A stretch of 64,000 nt of DNA from Symsagittifera roscoffensis. Its lineage: Eukaryota > Xenacoelomorpha > Acoela > Convolutidae. The stretch's first letter is position 1; each line of letters opens with the position of its first letter. Below the pieces are notes generated by a model. The model ran no database searches. It was given only the letters and a program-made list of their open reading frames with translations, and was not told the DNA's origin. Position numbers and translations under genes: made by a program. Positions 1-10,340 of this stretch are shown in pieces. The stretch spans positions 49,076,552-49,140,551 of the forward strand of contig NC_087062.1 in the NCBI RefSeq assembly GCF_963678635.1, given 5' to 3'.

Positions 1-1
1 G

Positions 2-1105
2 CATTGCTTGAAGTCCATTTTCGTAGAGGGAATTCATGAGAGTTCAGCTCTTCGCATAAATCAGAGATGAGTCTTTCTGCTTCATGCTTATCATTAGCGC
101 CACCAAGAAAGTCGTCTACATAGAAACAATTTTTGAGACTTTCTTTGATCATTGGGTTCTTAGATTGATCTGCTACTTCATTGAGGCATCTTGTTGAGTG
201 AAAAGCTGACGAAGCTATTCCATATGTAACACGTGTCATCCTGAGATGCTTGATTTCATCCGATTTATTTGATCTCCAAAGTATGCGATGGAAATCCTTC
301 GATTTGTGCTCTAGAGCAACTTGTCGGTACATTTTTGCGATATCTGCTGATAAAGCAATTGGGTAGAACCTGAAGCGCATGATTATCGAGTAGAGGTCGT
401 TTTGTACCGTGGGACCAACCATCAAAGTGTCGTTGAGTGATTGTCCGGTTGATGTTCTTGCAGATCCGTCGAAAACTACACGTAGCTTTGTGGTAGTAGA
501 ATCTTCCTTGAAAACGCAGTGATGTGGCAGATAACATACGCTATCAACTGCCTTGTCGATTTCTCCAGGCAAGTTGTACTCCATATGCCCCATATCGAGA
601 AATTCGTCTATGAATGCGGTATAGCGATCTTTTAGTTCTGGATTCTGTTCCAGTCTTCGCTCGAGATAATTGAATCTGCGTTTTGCTTGTGCTAAACTGT
701 CGCCAAGTTGACTATTGGGCTTGAAAGGCAGCTGCACGGTGAATCGTCCATTTTGTAGTATGGTTGTTTCCTTAAAGTGAGATTCATATCGATCTTCTTC
801 TGTTGTTGTCTTTTTGAAATCAGGAATTTCTTCAAATTCCCAAAATTTCCTTAGACTATCGTCAATAGACACATGAAATGACTTGAAGTAGGTTGTTGGA
901 GGACCGGGTGTTCTGCCGCTAATCATTCAACCAAATAGAGTGTCACGTGCATAAAGCTTGTCTGTAAGCTTAATCTTTTCGCAGCCAACAATGTCGTTGT
1001 AGACATCACAGCCTAGGATTATATCGATTTCCTTTGGTTTATCAAAGTCTGGGTCCGAGAGCTTAAGACGTGTGATATCCAAACTGTTCGGTATATTCGC
1101 CCGTT
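2..1105 (-). pseudogene. BEL/Pao protease-RT linker and reverse transcriptase (partial, one stop, one frameshift)
   Basis: Reverse translation from about 1105 to the left edge gives a continuous BEL/Pao pol frame. It contains an LGCDVYNDI segment of the post-protease region, then the RT with VVFDGSA, ALSADIAKMYRQV (catalytic Asp of motif A), GIASSAF and FYVDDFLGG (motif C, at about 100-125). The frame has one TGA at 927-929, in the conserved stretch before MISGRTPG where family members usually carry Trp. Past that stop it is open to position 2. A shift near 1110 separates it from the protease frame upstream. The protein would copy element RNA into DNA in cytoplasmic particles; this copy cannot make it intact. 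Confidence 0.88.
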
Positions 1106-1660
1106 CTCTGGCAGGTAGCCAGAAAGTTTTTGAAGAGTGAAGGCTTCAATATGTAGAGATTGATTCTGAGAATCCTTCGTTTCCAGATTGACAGAACCAG
1201 ATTTCACAGTTTTTGCTCCTCCGCCAACTTGAGTTAGTTGAAGAGTCAATTTCTTGATTGGTAGCTTGAGTCGGTTAGCAGAGCTGGTTGTAACGAAACT
1301 GCATTCAGATCCGCTGTCCAGTAAGGCTCGACAATTGTGATAACCGCCATTTGCAGTTTTCACCTCAATTAGTACAGTTCCCAGTATGGTAGTGGCACCG
1401 GTAGTACCCCCGTAAACCGCAAACTTATTTTCAGGTCCCGGTTGCTTGTTTGGGTCTGTATGGATGTGAAGTAACGGGTGATGACCCTTTCGACAGGTTT
1501 GGCACGTTGACTTCGACTTGCACTCATGATTTTGGTGTCCAAGGGACAGGCAATTGAAGCATAATCGCTTTGATTTGGCTTGTCTTCTATTGGAAATAGA
1601 CATTTCCTGAAACTTTGTGCATTGATACACGCGGTGATCACCACTGCAGCATGGTCAGAT
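1106..1660 (-). pseudogene. BEL/Pao nucleocapsid zinc knuckles and aspartic protease
   Basis: The frame encodes two Cys/His knuckles (CFNCLSLGHQNHEC and a following CQTC-x4-H segment) and then a retropepsin core, CRALLDSGSECSFV, with the catalytic DSG triad. This is the usual BEL/Pao gag-pol junction: RNA-binding knuckles, then the protease that matures the polyprotein. A further Cys pair (CCSGDH) lies just upstream in a different frame near 1640, which marks a frameshift at about 1650. After the protease the reading shifts again near 1110. Family assignment is firm from the motif order; function in this copy is lost. Confidence 0.82.
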
Positions 1661-2756
1661 GATCGTCTTGGCAGAGTTCGTGTGGTATGTCTGTACCTTG
1701 TCATCTTTCCTAGAGTTTCCAGATTGGTCTGAATTTCCTTGATGATTTTTTCTATGAATTGAAGGTAACTGGAGGTCCTTCGTAGCTTCTAGGGCGCGAG
1801 ATCGTTCCTCCAAGAACTTCTTCATCTGTTTGATTTTTGGCACGTCACTTCCCGCGCAGGAAAGTTCCCATTGTCTTCTAGTTTCAGGATCTAATTTCTT
1901 GGCCAAAACATGAACCCAGATCAAATCGCATTGATCAAATTTTAGTCCAAGTCCTGTCAGTGCCATCGTGTTTTCCGTGTACATGTTAATCAAGCTACGT
2001 ATTGCAGCGGATGACTCATGCTTCATGGGAGTGAATTCAAAAATTGCTTCCAAGTGAGCGTGTGAGATCATCTTGACATCAGCATATCGATCCTTTAGAA
2101 GTTCCCTTGCGACTGAGTAATTCGCGTTTGTAGTAGGCAAGTGAACGAAACGGTTCATCCTTGAGGGCACCCTTTAGGTATTGCAGTTTCTGAACATCAG
2201 ACAGATTCCTTTGATGGAGCAGTTCACTCAAATGCATCGCTAAGAAAGGTAGCCATTGATCATACCTTCCGCTAAATGTTGGCGAATTCAGTTTCGGCAA
2301 CTTCAGGCAAGTATCTTGGTTTCGGCCAGCACCACTTTGGGAAGTGGATTTGTAGGATCCTGTTCCGCTTGCGCTGTCGTCATCTTTGACCGATTCAGTT
2401 GAATGTTTTCCTCGGTCATCTAACATAGTTGTGATCATTTCCATCAAACAATCTACTTGAAGGTAGATTTTCTCAGCTTCTTCCAATTCAACTTCAAGTG
2501 CATCTTCCTCATCGTTTAGAACATTTGAAATTTGCTGATTAAGCTCTTCCAGTTCCTTTTTCTTTCGTTCGCACATCGTGAGATTGGCCTTGAGAGTTCC
2601 AATTTCCTTGTAGGTTAGAGCAGATGCCTCTTTGTTGAGGATTGCTGAGACGGCATTTTCCGATCGGGTAATGACACCGATGTTAGCACTTCTTGATCGC
2701 TTCAAAGCAGGAAGAGTGAGCGTCACGTTGCTCATGTCACTAGCAGGTGATGACAT
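1655..2756 (-). pseudogene. BEL/Pao gag (two frames)
   Basis: Translation starts at an ATG at 2754-2756 and gives a Ser/Thr-rich head. A charged coiled-coil stretch follows (Glu/Lys-rich, about residues 55-105), then the gag core with the typical KLPKLNSPTFSG segment and a Trp soon after. Near 2165 the frame changes, and the rest of the gag core (NRFVHLPTTNANYS, then VARELLKDRY) continues in the second frame to 1655. This is the capsid-forming part of a BEL/Pao element. The ATG sits 63 bases inside the end of the putative LTR, leaving room for a primer-binding site and short leader. Confidence 0.82.
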
Positions 2757-2818
2757 TTTTAACTTTCCTCTTTGTTTCTAATCTTTGGTTCGTTAGTGAG
2801 TCGCGTTGCACCAAAAAT

Positions 2819-3295
2819 GTTGTGCAGCAAAAGTTGGGAAACGAAAAATCACCAATCCGACTGAATAAAACTAGTGATTCGCAAAGAGTGTGAATTATTT
2901 CATGAGTTATAGATAGAAGTCAATTGATTTTTGTTAAATGCGGTTTTAAATAAGTAAATCAGTTCAATCGTAGATTTAGTTCAAGTAGAAAACTGAGATG
3001 TCTTTTTTAGGCTTCAACAGTAAATACGGTAGTCCAGTACCCGAGCGCTTGCTCATCGCAACACGCTTGCTCGTCGCAAGGGTAAAACAGGCTGGCGGAT
3101 TCCAATTGCTCATCTCAAGCGGTATCTCCCGTAAATCATCTGACAAAAAGCTAGACTCTTATATTTCTGTATGTGGCTTTGTTTCGATATGCACAAAAAT
3201 GTCTTCTAAAAGAGTTACGAGCCATGCTCAGAAAAAAATGCTTCGGAAAAAACACCTTGAGAAGTAAAATTTATACAATCAAAACAAAAACAACA
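2819..3295 (-). repeat. Putative 5' LTR of the BEL/Pao element
   Basis: On the minus strand the stretch begins TGTTG (3295) and ends CAACA (2819), giving inverted 5-bp termini. A TGG-initial stretch, TTGGTGCAACGCG, lies just inside (about 2799-2815) and could be the primer-binding site. A TATAAA-like box lies near its 5' end. The partner LTR is outside the window, so the outer boundary is a guess. The reading frame on the plus strand here (2998-3267) is taken to be chance. Confidence 0.4.
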
Positions 3296-4030
3296 AATTA
3301 TAACTTTTGCTTCAGGACACCAATCAATACTTAGTATACACAGAGGCAAAGAAACTTCCGAAAACTATGCCGCCGAAACTAAAGCAGACTAACGAAAGTA
3401 CAGCAGTTCAATTTCAAACATACTGAAAAAAAACAAGGTTCGACCGGCACTTGAACACCATACCTTAGGTCGCAAACGCAATTTATTACAGATTCGATGG
3501 AGAAATTTAGTACGAGATAAAAACACAATTTATATTCGACTTATTTTCGTGCTGTATTTGAAAAATAAAAACACTAGCCGGCAATATGTTTTTGTACTTT
3601 ATTTGATCAATCAAACCACCAAAATAGAAAAAAAGTTACATGGTGGCGTGAAAAAACTTTTCAAATGTGAGTGATTTGTTCGTTTTTTTTTATTTGCTTT
3701 ATGCCCGATAAGCAACAGCTTATATTGCATCTCGAAATTTGTTCAACTTGATCCTGCGGGTCTTTATTTACGTCACAAAATTTCTAAATGCAATACATAG
3801 CTGTTGTTCATCTAATACGGAAACGTCTAATACCAGATTACAATAGAATTGCCCTTGCAAGTGTAAAAACTGAGGCCCAAGACAATAAACACTTAAATAA
3901 ATGGAGACTGAAAAATATATGGAGACCAGGTAACCCTAACTTTCCTGAACATATCGTATCAATTTCATTTTGTTTCACAATTCGATCTGTTGATAACATA
4001 CTGTGAAAATTATTAATGTAATTCTCTGAC
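3296..4030. other. Intron DNA, no gene seen
   Basis: AT-rich intron sequence between the BEL element and the WW4 exon. A diverged copy of a short dispersed motif (cacagaggc-aag) occurs at about 3340. I looked on the minus strand for the second half of the WW4 domain and did not find it. Confidence 0.5.
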
Positions 4031-4182
4031 CTCTGGGTAATGGACCCAGTCCATCTTCAGGTCCATTTCCAGCTAAATTAACGGAGAACCCTCTGCCACA
4101 AGGTTCACCCTTCGCTGCAACCACCGTCACTTCTGATGATGACAAGTCTTCGTCACCATCCAATTCCCCATTCACTGCATAC
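4031..4182 (-). CDS. wwp1-like: Exon 5: linker and start of WW4
   Basis: After acceptor CTGATTAG the exon supplies the G that completes the AGG codon from exon 4, then YAVNGELDGDEDLSSSE, a 30-residue linker, and GPEDGLGPLPRG. The LGPLP-x-G motif is where WW4 begins in this family (usually GPLPPGWE). The donor CAGAG/GTCAGA at 4031 cuts within or just after that Gly. An alternative acceptor 8 bases further in (ATGCAG) would break the frame. Recognition rests on phase, the GPLP motif and gene order. The exon is short and the linker is not conserved enough for family matching by eye. Confidence 0.68.
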
Positions 4183-5195
4183 CTAATCAGTAATTTAGCA
4201 TTTCAACAAATTCACATGACAGCTATATTAGTAGTTGTTAACCCAGGGTGCGTAGCATAGCATCGTATAAGTTAACATAACAAATTATGTGCTAAAACTC
4301 CAAGAAAAAAACGGTCTATTCGACATAATGGCACTTTCTATTACTTCAGAATGATTAACACGGCCAAAAGACATTTGAATAAATGCCAAAGAACTCAGCA
4401 AAACCAAACAAAATGGCTTCTTTTTCTTAAACAGTTGTCAACTTTCGAACTTCGAAAAAAATCACGTTTAGGCTCTAAGAAAATCAAGAATCTTCTAAGA
4501 TCGACACGCTCTTCATTGGTGTTGTTCTTATTCCGCTGTGAATTCTATAAACTGAAGTACACCTTTAAATCTATAAGTCATTTACGTTTTTTGAGCGGGG
4601 AACCTAATGTCACTAGAAGCGTAGCTGAACCTTCAGTAACTTGTTTGATATTAATTAGAATAGGTTTCACTGAAGTAGGATGAAACAAAATTTTCAATAT
4701 CTCAGATTGTCACTAGTCAAAACCTTATTTGTTTCTCTACATAAGTAAGTGATTAGCCGCTTATGTAGGTGATAAACCTTTCACTCGTTTTTATAATTAA
4801 ACAATACGAAACTCGGCTGGGTACTGGAATTTTCCCGCAACCTGGTCTTTTTATTTTGCGTTGCTGTAGCTACCGTGATCTCTCCTCTGAACTTCTGATT
4901 TAATTACAGAGATCGATTTTATGTCAAAATTAGAAAAATAGAGAAATCGTAAGCCTTTGGTTGATTTGTTCGTCTCCTCAAATCTATGTCTGCAGTTTCC
5001 CCAAGGTCTCTAGCGACAAAACAAATAGAACGTAACCACCTGTTCCAGTAACAGCAACTTCATGCTGATGTTGACACCTCTCTGTATAGCACATTCAAGA
5101 GGGAGGTCTGTGTACAGCGAAACATGCCTATTCTAGGGAGCCAGGTTTTTCGGCGCCCGGCGAACTGAGTGATACTCCACGCCCGATTTAAGCCG
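4183..5195. other. Intron DNA, no gene seen
   Basis: AT-rich intron between exon 5 and a LINE fragment. The plus-strand reading frame at 4351-4683 has no recognisable domain and a Lys/Ser/Leu-rich make-up typical of chance frames in AT-rich DNA. Confidence 0.4.
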
Positions 5196-5666
5196 TCAGT
5201 TTTTAGTTAGAGGGAAAAACCGAGAAAAACTCACATTATTTGAGGTTATGAGGTTAAGCTGCAGCTGATTGGCAGCTTTTTCGGGATTCTCGATGTAAGC
5301 TCTTGAAGTAAGGGAGGTACGGTACACCCGGCAATGTAATTGGCAGACGCCGGGTACATTGTTGTTCAGTCTGTGACGGTAACTGTTTAAATGAGTCGAG
5401 TATCCGGATCGAAACCGTACAAGTGTACGTCTGGTATTCCGCTCAAGTTTACCTTCGCTTGCGTATACAGGTGGCAGTATTCTGCCAAGTAGCTTAGTTT
5501 TTCGTTGAGAAACTTCTGTACTTCTGATGCGTGGCTTCGTTTCTTCCTCTGACATAATCATCCTTAGAGATGATCTCCTGGTTTTCGATAAGCACGCGTT
5601 TAGGGTCGGGTTTTCAAAACAGGGGCGGATCGGAGCTTCGCAATATTTTCGATACAAGTAAAACAT
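5196..5666 (-). pseudogene. Non-LTR retrotransposon (LINE) C-terminal fragment
   Basis: Within this minus-strand frame the piece TRRTLVRFRSGYSTHLNSYRHRL resembles the C-terminal (L/F)-R-SG-x(3)-LN-x-Y-x-HRI motif found after RNase H or at the end of jockey-like LINE pol proteins. It is normally followed by a Cys-rich knuckle. Here the Cys region (NVPGVCQLHC) is present but frameshifted, with a hint of the usual downstream stretch ending in ENPEKAANQL. The frame upstream does not continue into an RT. I read it as a short dead LINE scrap in the intron; the match is by eye and moderate. Confidence 0.5.
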
Positions 5667-7398
5667 TGCATTGAAAGAAGTTGAGTAGAAAGAAAAGAAG
5701 TCATTTTTTGAAAAATTAAGCTGGAAATGTGATTAAGCTGGGAAACTAAAATCTTAACTACAAAAATTTCATACCTTTGCATCGGATTAGGCTCAAAAAC
5801 AGCCTTAGCAAACAATGAGAAGTAATGACGGAGCCGCAACATAGGCTAAAAAATTTATCAACCCTCGTCAAGCCGAAAAAGAATCTGAAGTGAAAAATAA
5901 TAAAGCTGAAAACATGTTTTTTTTTTCAGAGTACCACATATTTTTGAAAAAGAAAATGGACGTTACCAGTTACAAGGGAGCGTCTTTCAATCCTTTTTTT
6001 GTTTGAAACGAAAATATCAAATTTGGGAGGTTCGTTTTCCAGAAAAGCCAAGAGGTTCAAAAACGGTCACAATTTCAAAAAATTGACTTTTCGGAGGACA
6101 ATAACACTTTTGAGAAAAATTCCGCTAGGATTACTCGGTGTTGTGGAACAAACGCAACAAGACATCAAACACAAGAAATAGCATATAAGGTAAATATTAT
6201 TTCAAAATTACTAGATATTTGTCAATCTACAAAACTCAACAAAGAAGTATCAATAAAAAAACTGCCAATATCATTAACCAAGCTTTTAGTAATTTCCGAG
6301 CGTTCAACAAGACAACAACGTGTGGCTAGACGTCAATTGATCCGACAACAAAAACTGCCAAAGGAAATTATTGCCAAAACTGCCAAAGTCTAAAGCTTCA
6401 TGAGAAACTCAAAACTGTCTTTAGTGAAAAAAAAATTTTTCTACAAAGTTTGAAACAACTATCCGTTATCCTGGATCAAGGTAGGATGCTCGCTCTGTCC
6501 CTCTGCGACCGGTAGAGAGAGCAGCTGTAGTCGTATTTCTACACTTGAATATTAAATCAGCCTATTTTTAATTATGTCATTAACTGAGAAGAAAAAAATT
6601 TTTATGATGCATTCTTTTTTTTGAACAATGTTTTTTTTTTCATTCAAAATTTTTGATTTTCTGTTTCACCTATACTAAAAGCAGTCACATTACATGCCAG
6701 GTTATAGCAAAAACATGGTTGCTAACATTTTGAAATTTTTGATTAGTTTTTTGGTAATAGTTCAAATTAAAATTTGTCAGAGCTTTGTATAATTTTTGTT
6801 TCTGTTAGCAAAATTAATTGAGCATTGGCGGTTGCACATAAAGGGCGCAATGCTGATGCGAATGCATAGAGGTTCACGTCTTTGCTTGAGGGTATGATAT
6901 GGATGCGTTTTAGTTTTGTAGATTTACAAATATCTAGCACAATCAGGTACTAGTGGTGGATTTTTGTTTTGGGTTTTTTGTGAAACCAAAACAATCTACA
7001 AAACTCAACAAAGTATCAATTAAAAAAACAGCCAATATCATAAACCAAGCTTTTAGTAATTTAAGAGCGTTTAACAAGCCATTAACATAAGGTTAGACGT
7101 CAATTGATTCGACAACAAAAAATGCTCGAGCCTGAATCAAGAATTTTCCTGAAAAAAAAAAAATTTAAAAAAATCATTGCGGCCACCTTCATGGACTCAT
7201 AAACACTGGAAAAAAAGAAAAAAACGGCAAACAAATCATCGCGACACATTTATTTGACATTCACTTCAATCTATTACAATTTAGAAAAATTTGGGAAAAC
7301 TTGTAAATTTCGTCTTTTTGATTTTCCTCATTTATAAGCAACAGGCAAATTGATGAGGTTGAATACGTAAAACTGAAGTTTTTTCTATGTAAAATAAT
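5667..7398. other. Intron DNA with short repeats, no gene seen
   Basis: AT-rich intron. Two related pieces of about 130 bp lie at 6221-6360 and 6993-7120 (core: ccaagcttttagtaatttncgagcg, then gttagacgtcaattgat). A third copy lies at 13045-13165. A 20-bp inverted pair (ctagatatttgtcaatctac at 6207, its near complement at 6928) brackets the interval. No coding sequence recognised. Confidence 0.45.
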
Positions 7399-7820
7399 GT
7401 TGTGGTCTCTTTTGTATTAATTACTTTGTTTGGTTTATCTGACCATGACATTGAAGCAGACGCACTCCTGCGGAAAGAAACTGTTCTATAAAATACGAAC
7501 AATGAATGAACGGTACTCCAGTCTTCCCAGCAGATGGGGGGGGGGGGGAGCGAACGTGTGTTTTTGCCAGAATGGAGGTACTCCCCTCATGCCAGATTCG
7601 TTAGATGACTGCGCCATATTAAAACGTTTAAATAGATTACCCACTAAAACGCTAACCAGACTACTTAAGATAAAAAGAAAACGAAATGATATAACTGTTT
7701 TAAGTGTTCTATAAAATACGAACAATGAATGAACGCTTAAAACAGTTTTATCATTTCGTTTTCTTTTTATCTTAAGTAGTCTGGTTAGCGTTTTAGTGGG
7801 TAATCTATTTTAACGTTTTA
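7399..7820 (+). repeat. 5' LTR of the defective gypsy element, interrupted by an inverted duplication
   Basis: The outer part (7399-7511) matches the start of the 3' LTR at 11869 (TGTTGTGgTCTcTTTtgTATTAAT and on). The inner part (7736-7820) matches its end (TTTTATCATTTC, TTAGTCTGGTTAGCG). The middle, 7515-7704, is foreign to the LTR and is an inverted copy of 7736-7920. Confidence 0.72.
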
Positions 7821-7920
7821 ATATGGCGCAGTCATCTAACGAATCTGGCATGAGGGGAGTACCTCCATTCTGGCAAAAACACACGTTCGCTCCCCCCCCA
7901 TCTGCTGGGAAGACTGGAGT
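7515..7920. repeat. Long near-perfect palindrome (arms about 190 bp, spacer 31 bp)
   Basis: The left arm 7515-7704 is the reverse complement of 7736-7920 with only a few differences, mainly in the G/C run (12 or more G on the left, fewer C on the right). The spacer 7705-7735 (tgttctataaaatacgaac and on) is itself a direct copy of 7481-7511. The right arm covers the end of the LTR, the primer-binding site and the leader. Confidence 0.93.
7824..7841 (+). promoter_or_regulatory. Primer-binding site of the defective gypsy element
   Basis: TGGCGCAGTCATCTAACG lies three bases inside the 5' LTR. Its first ten bases equal the tRNA-complementary site used by several Ty3/gypsy elements (17.6/297 type). 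The inverted copy sits in the left palindrome arm. Confidence 0.7.
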
Positions 7921-7967
7921 GACATAACTCAATTCGTATTGATAGCAACAGAAAACATGGAATAGAT

Positions 7968-8500
7968 ATAGACAACCTTATCAATCCTTCGGATCGAAAA
8001 ACAGCAACTTCAGCTATATTCGAAGAAACCCCAGAATCAGAAAACGCTCAGGACAAAGCAGCAAGACTAGCCAGGAATCTCGAAGAAAAAAGAAGATACG
8101 AAGATGAAGAAAAAGCAGAAATCAAAGCGAAGCTAAAAATATTTGGCGATATGAGACAAGAAGAAGCGGAAAAGTAAATCAGGTCCATGCTGTTCCTGGC
8201 CTTAGGAACCGAAGGCAAAAGAATCTTTGCACCGAAACTCAGTAAAGTGAAAATACTTCGGATTAAATTTCAGGAGGTTTGGGGTTATTTTAACCTTGTT
8301 TTTATCAAAAAGGCGAACATCTCTTTTGAACAGCACAAGCTGTTGGATAAAAGACAATGAATACGGAAAAGACTGGAAAAAATATGGGGAGCACTTACGG
8401 AAATGGCCAAAAAGTGTGATATATCCAGCGGAGAAGAGTGGATTCGGGATAAATTCATCAACAATGAGAAATTTTGATCTCCAGAGGAAAATGTAAACCA
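7968..8500 (+). pseudogene. Ty3/gypsy gag remains
   Basis: Broken frames encode an acidic/basic coiled-coil stretch (RLARNLEEKRRYEDEEKAEI) and then MLFLALGTEGKRIF. Further on comes a capsid-like segment, WGALTEMAKKCDISSGEEWI followed by RDKFIN. That segment corresponds to the region of Ty3/gypsy gag around the F-x-T/x-L-x(2)-LA-x(2)-C motif. Stops follow EEAEK near 8176 and occur near 8360. This would have been the capsid protein. Recognition is by motif spacing, and the copy is inactive. Confidence 0.6.
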
Positions 8501-8529
8501 AAACACTCGCACTTCATGGCGCATCAAAA

Positions 8530-9140
8530 TTGGCGCTCGTAGAGGAGAAAGGGATAGCTAACCATCTCAAAATGACCAACACCACAAAGACCCAGACTTT
8601 TCATTCAAACTTACATCGGTTTTCAAATACAAAGAGAGAACCAGCCCTACACATAGAAAAGGAAAACTCTTGTCTGAAATGCGGCCGCAAGTTTACGAAA
8701 AGACACATCGCAGTATGTCCGGTTAAAGATGCACATTGTACAGCTTGTAACTTCAAGGGCCATTTTACGAAAACTTGTAAATCTTGAAAAAATGTGAATA
8801 TTGTCGACAATTATAATTGTGCAATTAATGATGTACAGCCTCCAATTCAGCAATCTGCAGATAACTCTGTAAGTAGTCAGAGGGGTTTTTGTGGCTTAAT
8901 CAAAGCATGGAGAGAAGCTCGACTTAGAGACATGAACGACTACTCAATTTTAAATGTAACCACGATTTTTGATTCAAACTGAAAAGAATCGAGGAAATTG
9001 TTGAACATTGTCTTAGGAAAGGAGAACCTAGTGCACATGAATATCCATGTCGACTCAGCCAGCACAGTTATTTTGCTAAAAATGCCACGAATTGAAATAA
9101 ATAGACCCGTACCTAAAAAAACTCTCAGTTGAACAAGCAA
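8530..9140 (+). pseudogene. Ty3/gypsy zinc knuckles and protease remains
   Basis: From 8530 the frame ends in two knuckle-like motifs, CLKCGRKFTKRHIAVC and CTACNFKGHFTKTC (8650-8784), the second a good C-x2-C-x4-H-x4-C. A stop follows directly. In the region 9030-9080 there is a weak retropepsin-like core, NIHVDSASTVILL, with DS in place of the usual D-T/S-G. Beyond about 9140 the RT expected next is not recognisable. The motif order fits the gypsy gag-pol junction. Confidence 0.55.
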
Positions 9141-9589
9141 CAGATGACCTCTACAGCGGCTTTACAGACGACGCAATAAAAATAATTGGAGAGATAGAAC
9201 CTCCAATAAGATCCAACGAAAGCCACAATTTTTATAACGGGAGAACGTGATATAAATAAATTATTAGGAAACGACAATGTTCCGAAGATGGGCATAGAAG
9301 TTACACAGAAGGCTTTCCCGTATCTGAAATCGGATCCGTCATCAAGAAAGAGTCAGTCAAACTTACCGGTAAACAATCAAGACAAATGTTAACCAAGATG
9401 AATATATCGCACAAAAAATCAAGATTTTATTCGAAAAGATCGAGAAAAAAAAACCCAATCAAAAATTACACATTTCCGAAGTCCCCTAAAACCAATACAA
9501 CTAAAGGGGAGAAGGGTTCCTTTACACTTACTTCCGTCAGTGTCCGCTGGATATTAACTGGGGCTCCCAAAAATACATTTTACACTTTG

Positions 9590-10340
9590 TATAGACAGAT
9601 TTTCTAAATTCTCTGCAGCTAAAACTACCTCGTCCACTTCAGCTAAACCTATTGTTCAATTTCTCCAAGATTACATTCATTTACATGGCATTCCGAAAAA
9701 CATCAGAGTTGACTACGCCACATGCTTTATAAGTCAAGAACTCAAAACAGTTTGCGACTCAAACAAAATCGATATAAAATTTTGTACAGTGGGCGATCAT
9801 AGATCTAATGGATTAGTCGAAAAATTAGTTCACACAGTCAAAAAACAAAATTACCAACAATGTCATCAGAAACTCCAAAAGCATCTCTAAACGAAGCCTT
9901 GTCGAAAATTATTTGAAACCTACGCAACACGAGTCAATCAACTGCACTCCCTTCGAGAAACACTACAACAGAAAACCGAATACTTTGCGAAAACATTAGT
10001 GGATAAAGTTCCAAAACATTGTTTATATCAAAGAAAGTCGGTTCTATCGGATGCTCGAGTGAAGAATGGGGTGGGTGGGGGGGGGGGACGTTAATATCGA
10101 AGACGGATATCTGGATTCACTGATAGACAAAAGGAACAAAGATCCGTCGGAAAAGGGCTACGAATCGGATCCTATTTCCTCGCCAACAAAGAAGCCACTA
10201 TCCAAAATTCAGAGACATGCTTTGACAGGCCCCGCAAAGAAAGGTAAACTTTTCGAAAAGTTACTGACCGAACAAAAACGGAGAACCATATTACCGCGAA
10301 AATTAGTGCATCCGAATCTACAGTCAGACTAGCAAAATCT
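9590..10340 (+). pseudogene. Ty3/gypsy integrase core and pol tail remains
   Basis: Around 9597-9850 the frames give an integrase core: DRFSKFSAAKTT (first Asp), a segment ending HGIPKNIRVDYATCF (second Asp in a degenerate SDxGT-x-F site), and DHRSNGLVEKLVHTVK (catalytic Glu), with the expected spacing. A basic tail follows. The open frame 10066-10332 (GYESDPISSPTKKP and on) may be the disordered pol C-terminus. A G-run at 10060-10087 looks like a slippage site. Stops and shifts make it non-functional. Confidence 0.65.

Larger units (their letters stand above)
1..3295 (-). mobile_element. BEL/Pao LTR retrotransposon, 5' part, degenerate
   Basis: On the minus strand the order is a putative LTR, primer-binding region, gag, zinc knuckles, aspartic protease and reverse transcriptase with a YVDD box, running off the left edge. 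The gag type (DUF1759-like), the protease followed by an A17-like linker, and the RT sequence are typical of BEL/Pao. The copy is dead: I see reading-frame shifts near 2165, 1655 and 1110 and a TGA stop at 927-929. It sits in an intron of the ubiquitin-ligase gene, in the same orientation as that gene. The integrase and 3' LTR are outside the window, so target-site duplications cannot be checked. Confidence 0.88.

Noticed and set aside
2998..3267. Plus-strand 89-codon frame starting MSFLGFNSKYG
   Set aside because: It falls within the putative BEL LTR, antisense to the element, with no domain or splice context.
8202..8501. Minus-strand frames of 80-99 codons near 8.2-8.5 kb
   Set aside because: They lie opposite recognisable gypsy gag remains on the plus strand and encode no known motif.
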